DNA from: Tritrichomonas musculus
Taxonomy: Eukaryota; Parabasalia; Tritrichomonadida; Tritrichomonadidae
Length of the DNA stretch: 64,000 nucleotides
Assembly (NCBI GenBank): GCA_039105265.1
Contig: JAPFFF010000002.1
Location: forward strand, 7,502,001-7,566,000
Reading direction: 5' to 3'
Position numbers and translations under genes: made by a program. Shown here one piece after another: positions 20,413-30,830 of this stretch; the first letter of the stretch is position 1, and every line of letters begins with the position of its first letter. The notes under the pieces were generated by a model that was not told the origin of the DNA, made no database searches, and was given only the letters and a program-made list of their open reading frames with translations.

Positions 20413-23400
20413 TTATTGTTTTGATGTTGAGGCCAATTGACCAATTATTGAATTCAGCCAGTCTACCAATACTTGTGATTTCTCATGAATTCCGAATTGA
20501 GAGTTTAGCAAGTGCGATATTGAATATGCAGTATTCATGTCAATTTCGCCAATTTGAATCTCGCTTGGCCATCTCTTCTTCATTCCGATCAATTTCCCCA
20601 CAATTCGATTGGACTTATTAAGAATCTCCTGTAATTTGTGGATGGACAAATTCCATTGAATTTCAGCGGACTTCCTTTGAGCATCTGCCTGATTTTTCAG
20701 TAGCGAGAAGCAAGGACTGTCCATTGTTTTTATTGCCTTTTGGACTCCTTTTTTCTTCTTGTTTGCAGCGTCTTTTCCGCCAGCATCGGCGCCGCTTGTA
20801 TCTTTTGCCTGGTTGCTTTGAGCGGGAGGAATTTGGTCCTCAAGATCGGAAGCCTCGAGTTGAATTGCTTCATTCAAATCGAAGCCGATTTCAGAGAATT
20901 CAGCGGAAGCGATTGAAATGTCATTCACAGAGGCAGCAATGATGAATGGCGTCTCAGCTCTTCCATTCGAAGCAGACGAGACAGCTGCATTATTAATGTT
21001 GCCTTCTGTGTTCGATGTTGAAGCTGTCACAGCAGGCGAAGAAGACAGTTTCAAGTTGGGCTTCTTTCCGGCATTCGTGTTAGCATCGACAGTCAGTCCG
21101 AGAAAGAAGAAAATTTGACCTTTTGAAGACGATGCTGCTGCCGATGAGAAGCCGGTCAATGGCGAACTTTTCTTTCTCGAGATAGAGGAGACAGAAGACG
21201 ATACACTTGTTGAAAATGTGGAAGATGAAGAAAAGTTGGACAAGCCGGGCCTCGTTGTCGATCGAATCGATCGAGAAACAGAAGAAGAAGCAGCGACAGT
21301 TGTTGCTCCATTTGTTCCGTTTGTGGCGTCGCTTGCAAAAGTGTCTGCTGTTTTCAACAGGGAAGAATCTACTCCGTACCACTGGCCAAGCACTGTTCCT
21401 GGCTCGATTGAAGCGACGATTGCCTCTTTGTTGTTTGTCCTAAATGACGAAAGCTTGTCTTCGAAGCACTTGAAGAAGAAGAAGGACCTTTCCTCAAGCA
21501 GGCCCGTGTCAAACAAAGGAAGCGCGAGCGAGCAAACGTGGGCATAGTAAGCGTTGGCCAGCTCTCGCATTGACATGTCCTTGTTGTCGTTCATGAGAAG
21601 GGAGGAGCAGTTCATTGGCGGAGTGCTTCCTGACTGCGCAATCATCTTCTGGATGATCCGCTTTGCATCGTGAACTGAAGACGCAATTGCAAGCGCAACT
21701 TTCGTGTTCGCAATCTTCTTCTCATCGGGAAGCGACTGAGGCACCATCGAGCTCTGCAGTTGGCTCTCGCCGAGTGTTGAATTCGCTGAAGGCGCACTCG
21801 ACAGTGAAGGATTGTTTCCTATCGTTCCAGACGACTCATTTTGACTCGAAGTCGAGTTCGAAGTCAGGCCAACAAGAAGGACATTGTTGAGCGCGCATTC
21901 ACGGCTTCTTGGATGAGTGATGCAGTCCGGTGACGATGCAAACATTGCCAATGTTTGGTCGGCCAATTTGTCAACCTGCTCGGTTGAGTAACTCATCTGA
22001 AAAGTGGAGAAATCTTGGTTCCAAGCGAGAATCGCAAGTGGCGAGTTTTTGATGAAATTTTTGGTCTGTATTGAGAGCAGCGATGAATTGAGAAGGAAAA
22101 GGAGGCCGTGTGAAACATATGGACATTTTGAATTCATCAGGTCACCTGCATCATTCAAAAGTGAAACCGGATCTTTTGGGCCGTTAAAAGTGGCATTTAC
22201 AAGTGCTTCAAGGTGCGACAAACGAATCATTAAAAACGTGTTCCTCAGAAAATATGATCGTTCTTCATTCAAAGCTAACTGTTCAACGAAGAACTTTTTC
22301 GTATCGTCGTTCACTTTTTCAGCAAGATTCAACACAAAACTTTTTGTGTCAATTGAATTTAATTGACCTTCATTTTGGCCTTGTATTGAATTAATTAAGT
22401 GTGGATCATAGCAGAAAATTGTCAGTAATTGAGCAACGCTCAAAATGTATTCAATATGAAATGATGTGATCGGTTTAAGTCTCGATATTTGATACAAAAG
22501 TCGTGCTGCACTTTCTAAGTCAGCGTTTCGTATCATTATCAAAGCCTTGTAATAAACAGAAGCGAATTCATCAGATGTTGAAAAGTCATTCAAGTTGTAA
22601 GAAGCCTTGTAAATGATCGTCTTTGCATGAGTTATGATTCCATTGATTAAAAGCAAAGGTTGATCATTTCCAAATTGTTCAATTTCATTCTTTTCACTTG
22701 ACAAACTTTTCAGGACTTCTTGAGCAACGTTGATTGCGCTTTCCCATCGCCACTGCTTCATGTAAATGTGCGCCTTTGCAACTTGAAGCTCAATCTTCAC
22801 ACTGGAAGGAATGTTCTTCAATTCTTTGCCAGCGAGATCATTGATCAAGTTCTCTCCAATCCGAAGAATTGATGTGTAAAAGTCAGACGCTTGTGAAGAA
22901 GAGCCTGCCTTATTCAATGAGTCTTGGTCGACTGATCCACTCTTTGTTTTTGCGTGATGCTGTGGCTTACGATGCTTCCCTCGTGAAGAAGTTTGATTTG
23001 GATCTTTTGAGGCGTCTTGTGATGCTTGAGTTGTCACTCCAAGTGGATCGGAGACATCGGAAGCAACGATGCAAAACTTGGCGATGCAAATGACATACTG
23101 AATCATCAAAGCATTTCCATAATCACTTCCAACTTGAGCGGAAACGGAAGCCAGCTTGTTGATGCAATCTTGATTGACTTGAGAGAAAGGTTGTTCGTTT
23201 GAATTGAACTGAATTCTCTTTGAATTCTGCGTGTACAGCATGTTTTCAGACGTCTTTCGTGCCTCGCCGTAATGAGTGATAAAGTCATTCATCACATTCA
23301 TTGCACCTTTCATCAAGCCGAATTCGCAGCAAGCAACAAATGTCATCAATCTCGCGCGTCCCAAAAAGCGCTTGTTGCGAGTGATGAATCTGAAAAAGTG

Positions 23401-26400
23401 ACGAATTAAAGAAAGCGGTTTGAACATCTCAAAGTACATCTCACATGAATACAATGATGAAAGCAAATGATTAAAGGCAACGGTGACGTATTCTGGATCC
23501 GTTGGCTCAAGAAGAGGTTGATTTGGATCGTTCGAAGTGAAGATGTCAATTCCGCTTACGATTTCAGGTGGTTCAAACTCGATGAAATCGATTTCTTTCT
23601 TCGGATTATTTGAAGAAGAAGTGAAAATCGAAGCCAATGAAAACGCAGCAAGTCGTGAAAGCATCATTGCTGAGCTCTTCTCGCTGTACATTGCAATGAA
23701 CATAGAAATGACAGCAATAGACAAACAGCCGGACCATGAATGCTTCTGATAAAATGACTCTTCTGTCTCCTTCTCGAGTATTTGAAGAACTTTTTCATGT
23801 GCTTTGACAACTCGAAAGTGGCCTTCAAGTGCTTCACAAAGCTTCGTTATTGCTTGTTTTGTCTTCCCTCTTTGAAAGAGAACAAAGGCAAGTTTCGTTA
23901 ACAAGGAAATTGACATCGACAACTTCTGCTTGTGTTGAAGTCCTATCGCAATTGTGGCAACGTTATTAACGAGGTTTTCGGTGTCAACATTCACTGGGTC
24001 ATCTGGGAACAATGACATGATTCCTTGATTGGCTTTTTGTAAGAGAATGTTTGCCATTGAATAAAGCTTATTTGAAGAGTCGCCATTATTTGTTGATTCA
24101 ACTGTTTTGTTAGCTTTTTCAACGGGTTCGTTGGATTGTATCAGCCACTGAAGATCGGATGTGTCGATCTTCATTTCTGACGCTTTTTGGAGCAAATTTT
24201 TGACAATTTCTGATTTATTATCAAACAAAAGAATGATGAAGCATATCTTTAATACTTTAATTAGCCATGAAATTGAACTTGAAGGAGCATTTTCAATTAA
24301 AACGCTTGATAACGTTGCTATTGATGTCGAGTTGTCAGTGAAAATTGAATTTCCAGGACCAATTAACGATAGAAAAGTTTCAAGCATTCTCAATGAATCA
24401 ACGATGATTTGATCTTGTTTTGATCGATTTGCAAACACAATTGAACGACGGAACGAATTAAATATCAATGAATATTGATCAGGATTCACTTGATGATCAT
24501 CTTCAGTCTTCTTTGAAGTTGGTGTTTTGTTCTTCGTTTGTTTAGAATGCTTTCGAGAAGTGGCATTTCTATCTGACTGCTGAATGACCAACTCTTCTTG
24601 CTTCTCATTCTCCATAATGCAAAGTCCTGAAAGGTAGCAAATCGCAGCTCTACTTTTATTTATCTCGAAGAACTTTGAGATGTTTTTACTCCTGTTTCGA
24701 TATTTATGCCAAACTGATTGTATCTTCATTGCAGCGTGATTTTCAGCTTCGTTTTCTTCTGGAGGTTTTGAATTGTCGCCTTGTTGGCTTCCTTTATCTT
24801 TGCCTTTTGTTTGTGTCTGCTTCTTTGGTTTTGTCTGCTTGACGTTTCGTGCATTTTTGCTCTTGGACGGCTGCTTCTCTTCTGTCTCATGAAGCTGCGA
24901 TTTAAAGTACTCGAGACATTGACTCGACCAATTTGTGCCTTGTGCATATAAGCCGATGTTATGGGCAGCAGAAATGACATAAATTGCAGCCTGATTAAAA
25001 AGTGGATCTGTTTTGAATTTGCTGAAAACGTCGTCAAAACATCGTTCAGGAGAACTTCTGAAGCAATCTGCAGCAGCCAGAAGAAGGGTCGAATCACTCG
25101 TTGACGCATCGAGGAGTTGATTTTTTGATGCAAAAAGTAGAAAGAAAGTCCTGAATTGATCTGCAGGAAGACTTTGCACAGCATTGATTATGAACTGCGA
25201 CAGCTGTTTCTCTTGATAAAGAGAAACAAACAAAGAATCAACTGCAAAAGAGGCCCTCGAGAGAATAACTTGATGCAGTTCGTCATTAACGGTCTCCTTG
25301 TTCTTCATCAGAGCAGATATGATGTAGAGAAGAGGATGGACAACCCACTTTGAATGATAAATATTGACAAGGTTCGGCTGTATCGTCGCCAGCATCTCGT
25401 TGCAAATGCTGAGCGAGAGTTCTTGGTTGTTCAATATTTGCGAGATTGTCAAGGCAATCTTAAGAAATGACGTCGCATGAAGCGGTTTTGACGAAAATAA
25501 CCGTCCGGCCATTATTAATGACGTAGCGAATGAGCGAAGAATCGGCGCTGGAAGAGGAAACGTTTCTGGCTTGATAACGAAACGATGAAAAGGGTTACAA
25601 TTATTGTAAAATTTATGATCGTCTGATACTTTTTGAATGGTGGTCAATTTTTTCATCAAAAAGGTCAACGCAACGTCAAATGTTTCGTTATCCTTCAATT
25701 CATAGGCGGTTGAGGCCAAATATGCCCAAATGAGCTCGTTTGAAAGAGAATGACATGTTGTGATCGAAAATGAAGGCTGAAGATTGTCAATAAGTTCATC
25801 ATGAGTGTCATAACCACCAAATGCAAATGTATATAACGTATTCGGCTTCAAATTTGTGACTAAAAATGGTTCGGTCTGATCATGCTTCTCACCTGTTCCT
25901 TTCAGGGCCGTGTTCGACGTTGTAAGGCCCATTGAGCCATTAACATTCTCTTTGCCAAATAAAGATATCGTTTTTGCATTTGGAATTGATGTTGGACAGA
26001 GAAGAGATATTTGATTTCGATTACTGAAAATAACAGGTGAGTTTATCGGTAATTGTAATTTTTCACCTTGGTTAAGAAATTCTCGGGCTTTCATAAGTAA
26101 TTTGTTCGCATTTTTCGGATTGAAAAATGACATTTGAATATAAATCAAAGCTTTGGCCCCATAATTATCTTTGTACTGCTCACTCAATAGGTTTTCTGTT
26201 GGTATTGATCGTTTGGGTGGCTGGAATGGTTTATTAAGTAAAGAATCAAATTTCTGCTTTTGTGATGCATCTAATGTTCCAAACATTTTTTCTTCGTGAA
26301 TTTTGTCTGCTTTTGTTTTCTCAATCAGTTCCGTATAGTCAACTTTTGCTTTTTGAATATCATCTTCAAGGCCGTAATTAAGTCTGGCCCTGAAAAAAAT

Positions 26401-27750
26401 GGTAAATAAATCAACATGAAGGCATTCAAGCCATTTTTCAAATTGAATATATCCTTGATCGAGTGGTTTATGTGGAAATGAAGTTGGCGCTGATATAACT
26501 TTTTGACTTTTTCTGATAGAGAAATAATCACGATAAGTCTCAAGTACATTAAGGGCTGACTCAGCAGCTTTGTATGCGTTTTCATATTCCTTTATTGAAT
26601 CTAAATGCCATGCATAATGAAGAGCTGCAAGCGAACATTCAATTGGACATGGTGAAGGAGAATTGATCAAAATATGAAGAACGCCTTTCAATGCCATTGG
26701 ATCTTCAATTTTCCCTGCCGAAAACCGATTAAATATTTTCAAAGCATATTCGTTGTAGAATTGAAAATCAACAGATATTTCTTCTTTTGATAGCTGCGAT
26801 ATAAGATCTGAAGCTTCAACCCAATTTTCACTTGATAGTTTTAATGCAATTTGAACTATTTTGTCTTCTGGCAATGATGAGTTTAAACTATCAAGACTAT
26901 CTAAAGGTCCTGATCTCATTAAGCAGTAAATAAGACGATGAAGAAGGAGTGGGGAAATATCACACTCTGGTAACATCCAATTTTGGATTACTGGTCCATA
27001 TTTTGTTACATATTCTTGTTTCGGCATTGGTGAATTAAATAAGTTAATGATCATATGAACGGTATGAAGGGATGGTAATGAAACTGGATGGTTTGCTGGT
27101 TCATCTTTTACTGGACGAGCTTTACTCTTTTTTTGCTTACGTGAAGAGCTTATTTTATCAACAACAACTTCTTCTGATGAAGTAAAATGAGCATTTATAA
27201 GTTCAATTGAATTAAAAGCAGTCGAGTATAAATCTTCAAGAACAACTTGACGATTATTGCAAGTAGTAATAGTTTCAGAAAGTCCATTTATATTTGATTC
27301 CTCGAGTTCTTTCATATTCATTATTTCACTTTTGAAAGTTTGAATAAAGAGCTCAGCATCTTTTTCGTGTGGTTCTTTGAGATTTGCATATACTGCACAT
27401 ACTGTTAAAAATAATTGTAAACGGAAAGGAACAAAACGTGATGTGCAAAACATTAAATTTGATGAAATTAATTGATTAATTGTGAGCACAAACTCTAAAA
27501 TTTGATCAGAATAACCAGAAAAAATAATTCTTTCAATGTATGGAATAATTGATATAACAATATTGTAAACAATATAATAATTCGGCTGATCTGGATTGAT
27601 TTGTGTTATTAAATTAACGATCAATGTAAGTTGTTGAGAAATTCTATCATATGTATCGATAAAGAGAAGTTGAGGATCAAAGTTAAAAATAACTTTGATT
27701 GTTGAAAGTATTTGTTGAAATTGTTGTTGATAATTCTCTATTTCATTCAT
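20413..27750 (-). CDS. Giant CFAP54-like axonemal central-apparatus protein
   Basis: Predicted 2445 residues from ATG 27750 (MNEIENYQQQ). An in-frame extension to 27822 starts with TTG and encodes a poly-Lys stretch, so I reject it. The protein is mostly helical with TPR-like stretches. Residues about 560-660 resemble a fibronectin-III-type segment (FLVTNLKPNTLYTFAFGGYD). Near residue 1005 there is an IQ motif (AAMKIQSVWHKYRNR). A long Ser/Thr/Ala-rich disordered stretch precedes the C-terminus. Size, helical repeats and the LKPNTLYTFA segment recall CFAP54 of the C1d projection of motile 9+2 flagella; this is recollection of family features, not a search. CFAP46 is the main alternative. A role in flagellar motility is inferred. 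Confidence 0.6.
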   Translation of the reverse strand: MNEIENYQQQFQQILSTIKVIFNFDPQLLFIDTYDRISQQLTLIVNLITQINPDQPNYYIVYNIVISIIPYIERIIFSGYSDQILEFVLTINQLISSNLMFCTSRFVPFRLQLFLTVCAVYANLKEPHEKDAELFIQTFKSEIMNMKELEESNINGLSETITTCNNRQVVLEDLYSTAFNSIELINAHFTSSEEVVVDKISSSRKQKKSKARPVKDEPANHPVSLPSLHTVHMIINLFNSPMPKQEYVTKYGPVIQNWMLPECDISPLLLHRLIYCLMRSGPLDSLDSLNSSLPEDKIVQIALKLSSENWVEASDLISQLSKEEISVDFQFYNEYALKIFNRFSAGKIEDPMALKGVLHILINSPSPCPIECSLAALHYAWHLDSIKEYENAYKAAESALNVLETYRDYFSIRKSQKVISAPTSFPHKPLDQGYIQFEKWLECLHVDLFTIFFRARLNYGLEDDIQKAKVDYTELIEKTKADKIHEEKMFGTLDASQKQKFDSLLNKPFQPPKRSIPTENLLSEQYKDNYGAKALIYIQMSFFNPKNANKLLMKAREFLNQGEKLQLPINSPVIFSNRNQISLLCPTSIPNAKTISLFGKENVNGSMGLTTSNTALKGTGEKHDQTEPFLVTNLKPNTLYTFAFGGYDTHDELIDNLQPSFSITTCHSLSNELIWAYLASTAYELKDNETFDVALTFLMKKLTTIQKVSDDHKFYNNCNPFHRFVIKPETFPLPAPILRSFATSLIMAGRLFSSKPLHATSFLKIALTISQILNNQELSLSICNEMLATIQPNLVNIYHSKWVVHPLLYIISALMKNKETVNDELHQVILSRASFAVDSLFVSLYQEKQLSQFIINAVQSLPADQFRTFFLLFASKNQLLDASTSDSTLLLAAADCFRSSPERCFDDVFSKFKTDPLFNQAAIYVISAAHNIGLYAQGTNWSSQCLEYFKSQLHETEEKQPSKSKNARNVKQTKPKKQTQTKGKDKGSQQGDNSKPPEENEAENHAAMKIQSVWHKYRNRSKNISKFFEINKSRAAICYLSGLCIMENEKQEELVIQQSDRNATSRKHSKQTKNKTPTSKKTEDDHQVNPDQYSLIFNSFRRSIVFANRSKQDQIIVDSLRMLETFLSLIGPGNSIFTDNSTSIATLSSVLIENAPSSSISWLIKVLKICFIILLFDNKSEIVKNLLQKASEMKIDTSDLQWLIQSNEPVEKANKTVESTNNGDSSNKLYSMANILLQKANQGIMSLFPDDPVNVDTENLVNNVATIAIGLQHKQKLSMSISLLTKLAFVLFQRGKTKQAITKLCEALEGHFRVVKAHEKVLQILEKETEESFYQKHSWSGCLSIAVISMFIAMYSEKSSAMMLSRLAAFSLASIFTSSSNNPKKEIDFIEFEPPEIVSGIDIFTSNDPNQPLLEPTDPEYVTVAFNHLLSSLYSCEMYFEMFKPLSLIRHFFRFITRNKRFLGRARLMTFVACCEFGLMKGAMNVMNDFITHYGEARKTSENMLYTQNSKRIQFNSNEQPFSQVNQDCINKLASVSAQVGSDYGNALMIQYVICIAKFCIVASDVSDPLGVTTQASQDASKDPNQTSSRGKHRKPQHHAKTKSGSVDQDSLNKAGSSSQASDFYTSILRIGENLINDLAGKELKNIPSSVKIELQVAKAHIYMKQWRWESAINVAQEVLKSLSSEKNEIEQFGNDQPLLLINGIITHAKTIIYKASYNLNDFSTSDEFASVYYKALIMIRNADLESAARLLYQISRLKPITSFHIEYILSVAQLLTIFCYDPHLINSIQGQNEGQLNSIDTKSFVLNLAEKVNDDTKKFFVEQLALNEERSYFLRNTFLMIRLSHLEALVNATFNGPKDPVSLLNDAGDLMNSKCPYVSHGLLFLLNSSLLSIQTKNFIKNSPLAILAWNQDFSTFQMSYSTEQVDKLADQTLAMFASSPDCITHPRSRECALNNVLLVGLTSNSTSSQNESSGTIGNNPSLSSAPSANSTLGESQLQSSMVPQSLPDEKKIANTKVALAIASSVHDAKRIIQKMIAQSGSTPPMNCSSLLMNDNKDMSMRELANAYYAHVCSLALPLFDTGLLEERSFFFFKCFEDKLSSFRTNNKEAIVASIEPGTVLGQWYGVDSSLLKTADTFASDATNGTNGATTVAASSSVSRSIRSTTRPGLSNFSSSSTFSTSVSSSVSSISRKKSSPLTGFSSAAASSSKGQIFFFLGLTVDANTNAGKKPNLKLSSSPAVTASTSNTEGNINNAAVSSASNGRAETPFIIAASVNDISIASAEFSEIGFDLNEAIQLEASDLEDQIPPAQSNQAKDTSGADAGGKDAANKKKKGVQKAIKTMDSPCFSLLKNQADAQRKSAEIQWNLSIHKLQEILNKSNRIVGKLIGMKKRWPSEIQIGEIDMNTAYSISHLLNSQFGIHEKSQVLVDWLNSIIGQLASTSKQ

Positions 27751-27874
27751 TATGTTAATAACGAGTTTTTTTTTTTTTATTTTTAAATTAAAAATAATCG
27801 TGATTTCTTTCAAAAAATTCAAAAAAAATTAAACAAAGAGTACTCAATCCTAGGATAATTCTCATTTTATAAAT
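27751..27874. promoter_or_regulatory. Divergent promoter, CFAP54-like and HP1-like genes
   Basis: 124 bp separate ATG 27750 (minus) from ATG 27875 (plus). TCATTTTAT at 27862-27870 lies five bases before the plus-strand ATG and matches the TCATTW initiator pattern. A poly-T run lies near 27768-27780. Confidence 0.5.
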
Positions 27875-28363
27875 ATGACTGAAATCCAAAAGAGAAAAGC
27901 TCATAGTATTGAAGCTGGGAAGACTGATCCGAATGGGACCAAATATTATCTTGTTAGATGGGAAGGACAAAATGATCCAAAACAATTTACTTGGGTTCCT
28001 GAAACAGAATTTGATCCAAATTCTGAAATAGTAACACGATTTTTAACATCAAATATAGCTGAATTTACAGATAAGGCAACCCAAACCAAAGATACAGTAT
28101 GGATTTTTCCTCAAATTCCAAAAGTTGAAGAATATGATTACTTTAAAAGCTATGTATCTAATCCAAATTCGAATAAATCTTCAAATGATAATGATTTACT
28201 TCCAATCAAAGTTATTAATTATGACCCAACAAATAATACTTTTCAAACGAGCTTTGCTGATAAAGCAGAGCCTAAATGGATTGAGAGTGAAATTCTTCTT
28301 TCTATAGCTCCTGAATTAATTGCAAAGTATTTTATCATCTGTGAAAAATCCAAAAAGCATTAA
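27875..28363 (+). CDS. HP1-like protein: chromodomain plus divergent chromoshadow-like domain
   Basis: Predicted 162 residues. Residues about 20-65 (KYYLVRWEGQNDPKQFTWVP, then ETEFD) match the chromodomain core YLVKWKGY...TWEPE. The C-terminal segment (LLPIKVINYDPTNNTFQTSF, KWIESEILLSIAPELIAKYF) follows the strand-strand-helix order of HP1 chromoshadow domains. In HP1 the methyl-lysine cage is Tyr24, Trp45, Tyr48. Here the Trp is kept (RWEG), the second Tyr is Gln and no clear N-terminal Tyr is seen, so binding to methylated H3 may be altered. A chromatin role is inferred. The start is fixed by an upstream TCATTTTAT and a short leader. Confidence 0.7.
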   Translation: MTEIQKRKAHSIEAGKTDPNGTKYYLVRWEGQNDPKQFTWVPETEFDPNSEIVTRFLTSNIAEFTDKATQTKDTVWIFPQIPKVEEYDYFKSYVSNPNSNKSSNDNDLLPIKVINYDPTNNTFQTSFADKAEPKWIESEILLSIAPELIAKYFIICEKSKKH

Positions 28364-28656
28364 ATATTATGTTTGTCTCATATTTTTTTTATATGTATTA
28401 GTTATTAAAGCAATCAAAATGAATTTAATTTGGTATTTTATAGTTAATAATGATTTTTTGGGTTGTATCAAATATCAATATTTTGATAAGAAAAGGTGAG
28501 ATTGTTCTTAATCAGTCTAGTATAATCATTTAATCAACATATTGCAATGATAACGAATGGATGAAATGCCAAAATTTTATTAATTAATTTTCATTAAAAA
28601 ACATTAATAAAAGAAACTTTAGTAAACAAACATTTTCATTAATCATATAAGCTAAA

Positions 28657-30705
28657 TTAATCTAATAATTTTAACATGTTATAAAAAGCATTGCTGTCAA
28701 TACCGTAATTTCCCCTACACAAATTGTTATATCTCTTTAATGGGCCATTTGTATATTCTTTAACCATATTTACAGTTCCAATTGATTCTTTGAGATCTTG
28801 ATTCTTTGAAGCAAATTGAGCAAAAATACCAACGACTTCAGCAAAGAATGGCATTATAATTCTATTAAAAGCGATGGGGATCGAATCGCTCTTATCTTGA
28901 ACAAAAGTTTGATCGTTTTTATCAGCCTCCTTTACTCTAACTCTTCTTGGATCATCATCATCAAACTTTTTGCTGTCGTTCAAATCACTCTCTTGGTTAG
29001 TTTCGTCAGCATCAAAATCTCCATCAATGTTGTACATCTTTTCAATTTCGTGTCTGCTCTTATTAAACTTGGAGCTACTCAAATTACTCACATTCAAACT
29101 GACAGCATTGTTTTGCTGGTTTGAATCTGAAGGGTTAAGGTCATCATCAGTTAATTCAATATTGTCACTTTTATCGCTATTTGATGCTGATAATGAAGCT
29201 GATCTTTTTTTTGATTTGTCCTTGTAATATTCTTCAACTTTGTTTTCTGGCTTTTTGAATAGATGACGAATCATTCTAGCAAAGGTTTTCTTCTTTTTGT
29301 GCTTTTGCTTGATACCTTCGGTTTCAATGATGTTATTAAGTGTATCTTTGACTGGGTTTCTGTCTGTAGCTGGATAGAATAATATTTGAATATTATTAAC
29401 GTCATTTTTCCCAGTAACTTCATTTAATGTTATGTCATCATAATCATTCATTGTAACTTCTTTTTCAGGCTCTTTAGACTTTGCACAAACTGGTGAATGT
29501 GAGATAATGATAGGTAGATAGATGTTTACTAGGATGAACGAGAATTCTGGAATGGCCAAAGCTGCTTGAACAAATTCACGGAATGATGATAGGAAAAAGG
29601 ATGAATTTGGAAACTTCATGATGATCAATATTAGTGTCTGGGGGACTGAAGAGCTCATTAAAAGAGTAGTCGTACTTGATGGTTCGAGTGAAAGCATTTT
29701 TGTAATGAAATCAAGAGCTGAAACGCGATAAGGTCGTAGCTTCTGAAAATCTTCTGTTAATAAGTCAATAGCTTCGGAAAGAAATTCTATCATTTTGCTG
29801 GAAATTTTTTTTTGAGTGGCTGAAGTAATTGCTTTCCATCTAGCTGTTCTTATAAAATCTGGAGGTTTTAAGGTTTGTTTTTCATTGTTTGAATCATAAT
29901 TAAATTTTCTGAGTAAAATTTCAATTAGTTTATCATTTAAAAATCCTTTCTTTAGAATATTGCTTTCACAGCAACAGGAAAGCAAGTTGTATAAGCAGAG
30001 GCATTTACTAGCCACAGGATCTTTGTACATTGTTGTATCGATATTGTCTGTAGTGTTTTTATTAAATTGATAAGTATAATCGATTGTATCAAATTCTGCA
30101 AATACATATTCAAAAAAATGAAGATCGCTGAGCCATTCTTGGAGTTTTACGTAACTCTCATTTTCACTACATATTGAAGTTAGTAAATTGAAAGCGCTTG
30201 GGTTATTGCAATGTGGAAGAAAGTTAAAAATAAACGTGCACTGGTTCAAAATGCTTTCATCTAAAACTCCAAAGCAAACAAGAGTAACAGATGCCAAACG
30301 GCCAATTAAATAATCTTTGGTTTGGTGGTTGCCAAGTAGATCAACAGCTACTGTCAATAGCCATCCATTTGTAAATAGTGGCATTAATATTTCTGGTTCA
30401 CCTGTTAGCAAGCAGGAATATGCTGTCGCTGATAATGCACTGTTATCATCTCTGAACGCTAGTTGTAAAAGTTCTTCTGAATGATTTGAAAGATATTTTG
30501 TCACAGGTGAAAACCCGAGGCGAGATGACTTTGGAAAATAAGGAAGAGAAAGAACATCTTCGAGTGGTGTGTTTTTATTCGCTACTAATGTTCTTAATTC
30601 AGGAGTATAAAAATCATCAGGATTAGAAAACATTTTTTCAATTATGGTATTTGAATGCCAGAACGATAAAAATTGGTTAAAATTTTGGTTATGTATAAAA
30701 ACCAT
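28657..30705 (-). CDS. SAPS-like protein, possible PP6 regulatory subunit
   Basis: Predicted 682 residues. The N-terminus has FLSFWHSNTIIEKMF followed by a short-helix repeat region with ALSATAYSCLLTGEPEILMP, DYLIGRLASVTLVCFGVL and VKLQEWLSDLHFFEYVF. The order FW-motif, helix pairs and a QEWL-type segment recalls the SAPS domain of SIT4/PP6-associated proteins, which recruit the phosphatase to substrates. This is pattern recognition only. The C-terminal third is disordered and acidic with Asp-rich patches, then a helical end. If not SAPS, it is an unassigned alpha-solenoid. It is divergent to the ALG5-like gene with a 125-bp gap. Confidence 0.5.
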   Translation of the reverse strand: MVFIHNQNFNQFLSFWHSNTIIEKMFSNPDDFYTPELRTLVANKNTPLEDVLSLPYFPKSSRLGFSPVTKYLSNHSEELLQLAFRDDNSALSATAYSCLLTGEPEILMPLFTNGWLLTVAVDLLGNHQTKDYLIGRLASVTLVCFGVLDESILNQCTFIFNFLPHCNNPSAFNLLTSICSENESYVKLQEWLSDLHFFEYVFAEFDTIDYTYQFNKNTTDNIDTTMYKDPVASKCLCLYNLLSCCCESNILKKGFLNDKLIEILLRKFNYDSNNEKQTLKPPDFIRTARWKAITSATQKKISSKMIEFLSEAIDLLTEDFQKLRPYRVSALDFITKMLSLEPSSTTTLLMSSSVPQTLILIIMKFPNSSFFLSSFREFVQAALAIPEFSFILVNIYLPIIISHSPVCAKSKEPEKEVTMNDYDDITLNEVTGKNDVNNIQILFYPATDRNPVKDTLNNIIETEGIKQKHKKKKTFARMIRHLFKKPENKVEEYYKDKSKKRSASLSASNSDKSDNIELTDDDLNPSDSNQQNNAVSLNVSNLSSSKFNKSRHEIEKMYNIDGDFDADETNQESDLNDSKKFDDDDPRRVRVKEADKNDQTFVQDKSDSIPIAFNRIIMPFFAEVVGIFAQFASKNQDLKESIGTVNMVKEYTNGPLKRYNNLCRGNYGIDSNAFYNMLKLLD

Positions 30706-30830
30706 TTGCTGAAACTTGTTTTTTTATTATTATAATAATTAAAATTAATATATGAATAAAACTTTTTTTACAGTTCAAATTTTTCGATGAACAAATAGCA
30801 ATTCAAAAAAAGAATAGCTTTTAAATTATA
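30706..30830. promoter_or_regulatory. Divergent promoter, SAPS-like and ALG5-like genes
   Basis: 125 bp lie between ATG 30705 (minus) and ATG 30831 (plus). The sequence is very AT-rich with poly-T runs. No clear initiator match is seen on either side. Confidence 0.45.

Noticed and set aside
27751-27822. N-terminal extension of the CFAP54-like gene
   Set aside because: It begins with TTG and includes a poly-Lys run from an A/T tract in the divergent promoter. ATG 27750 is the better start.
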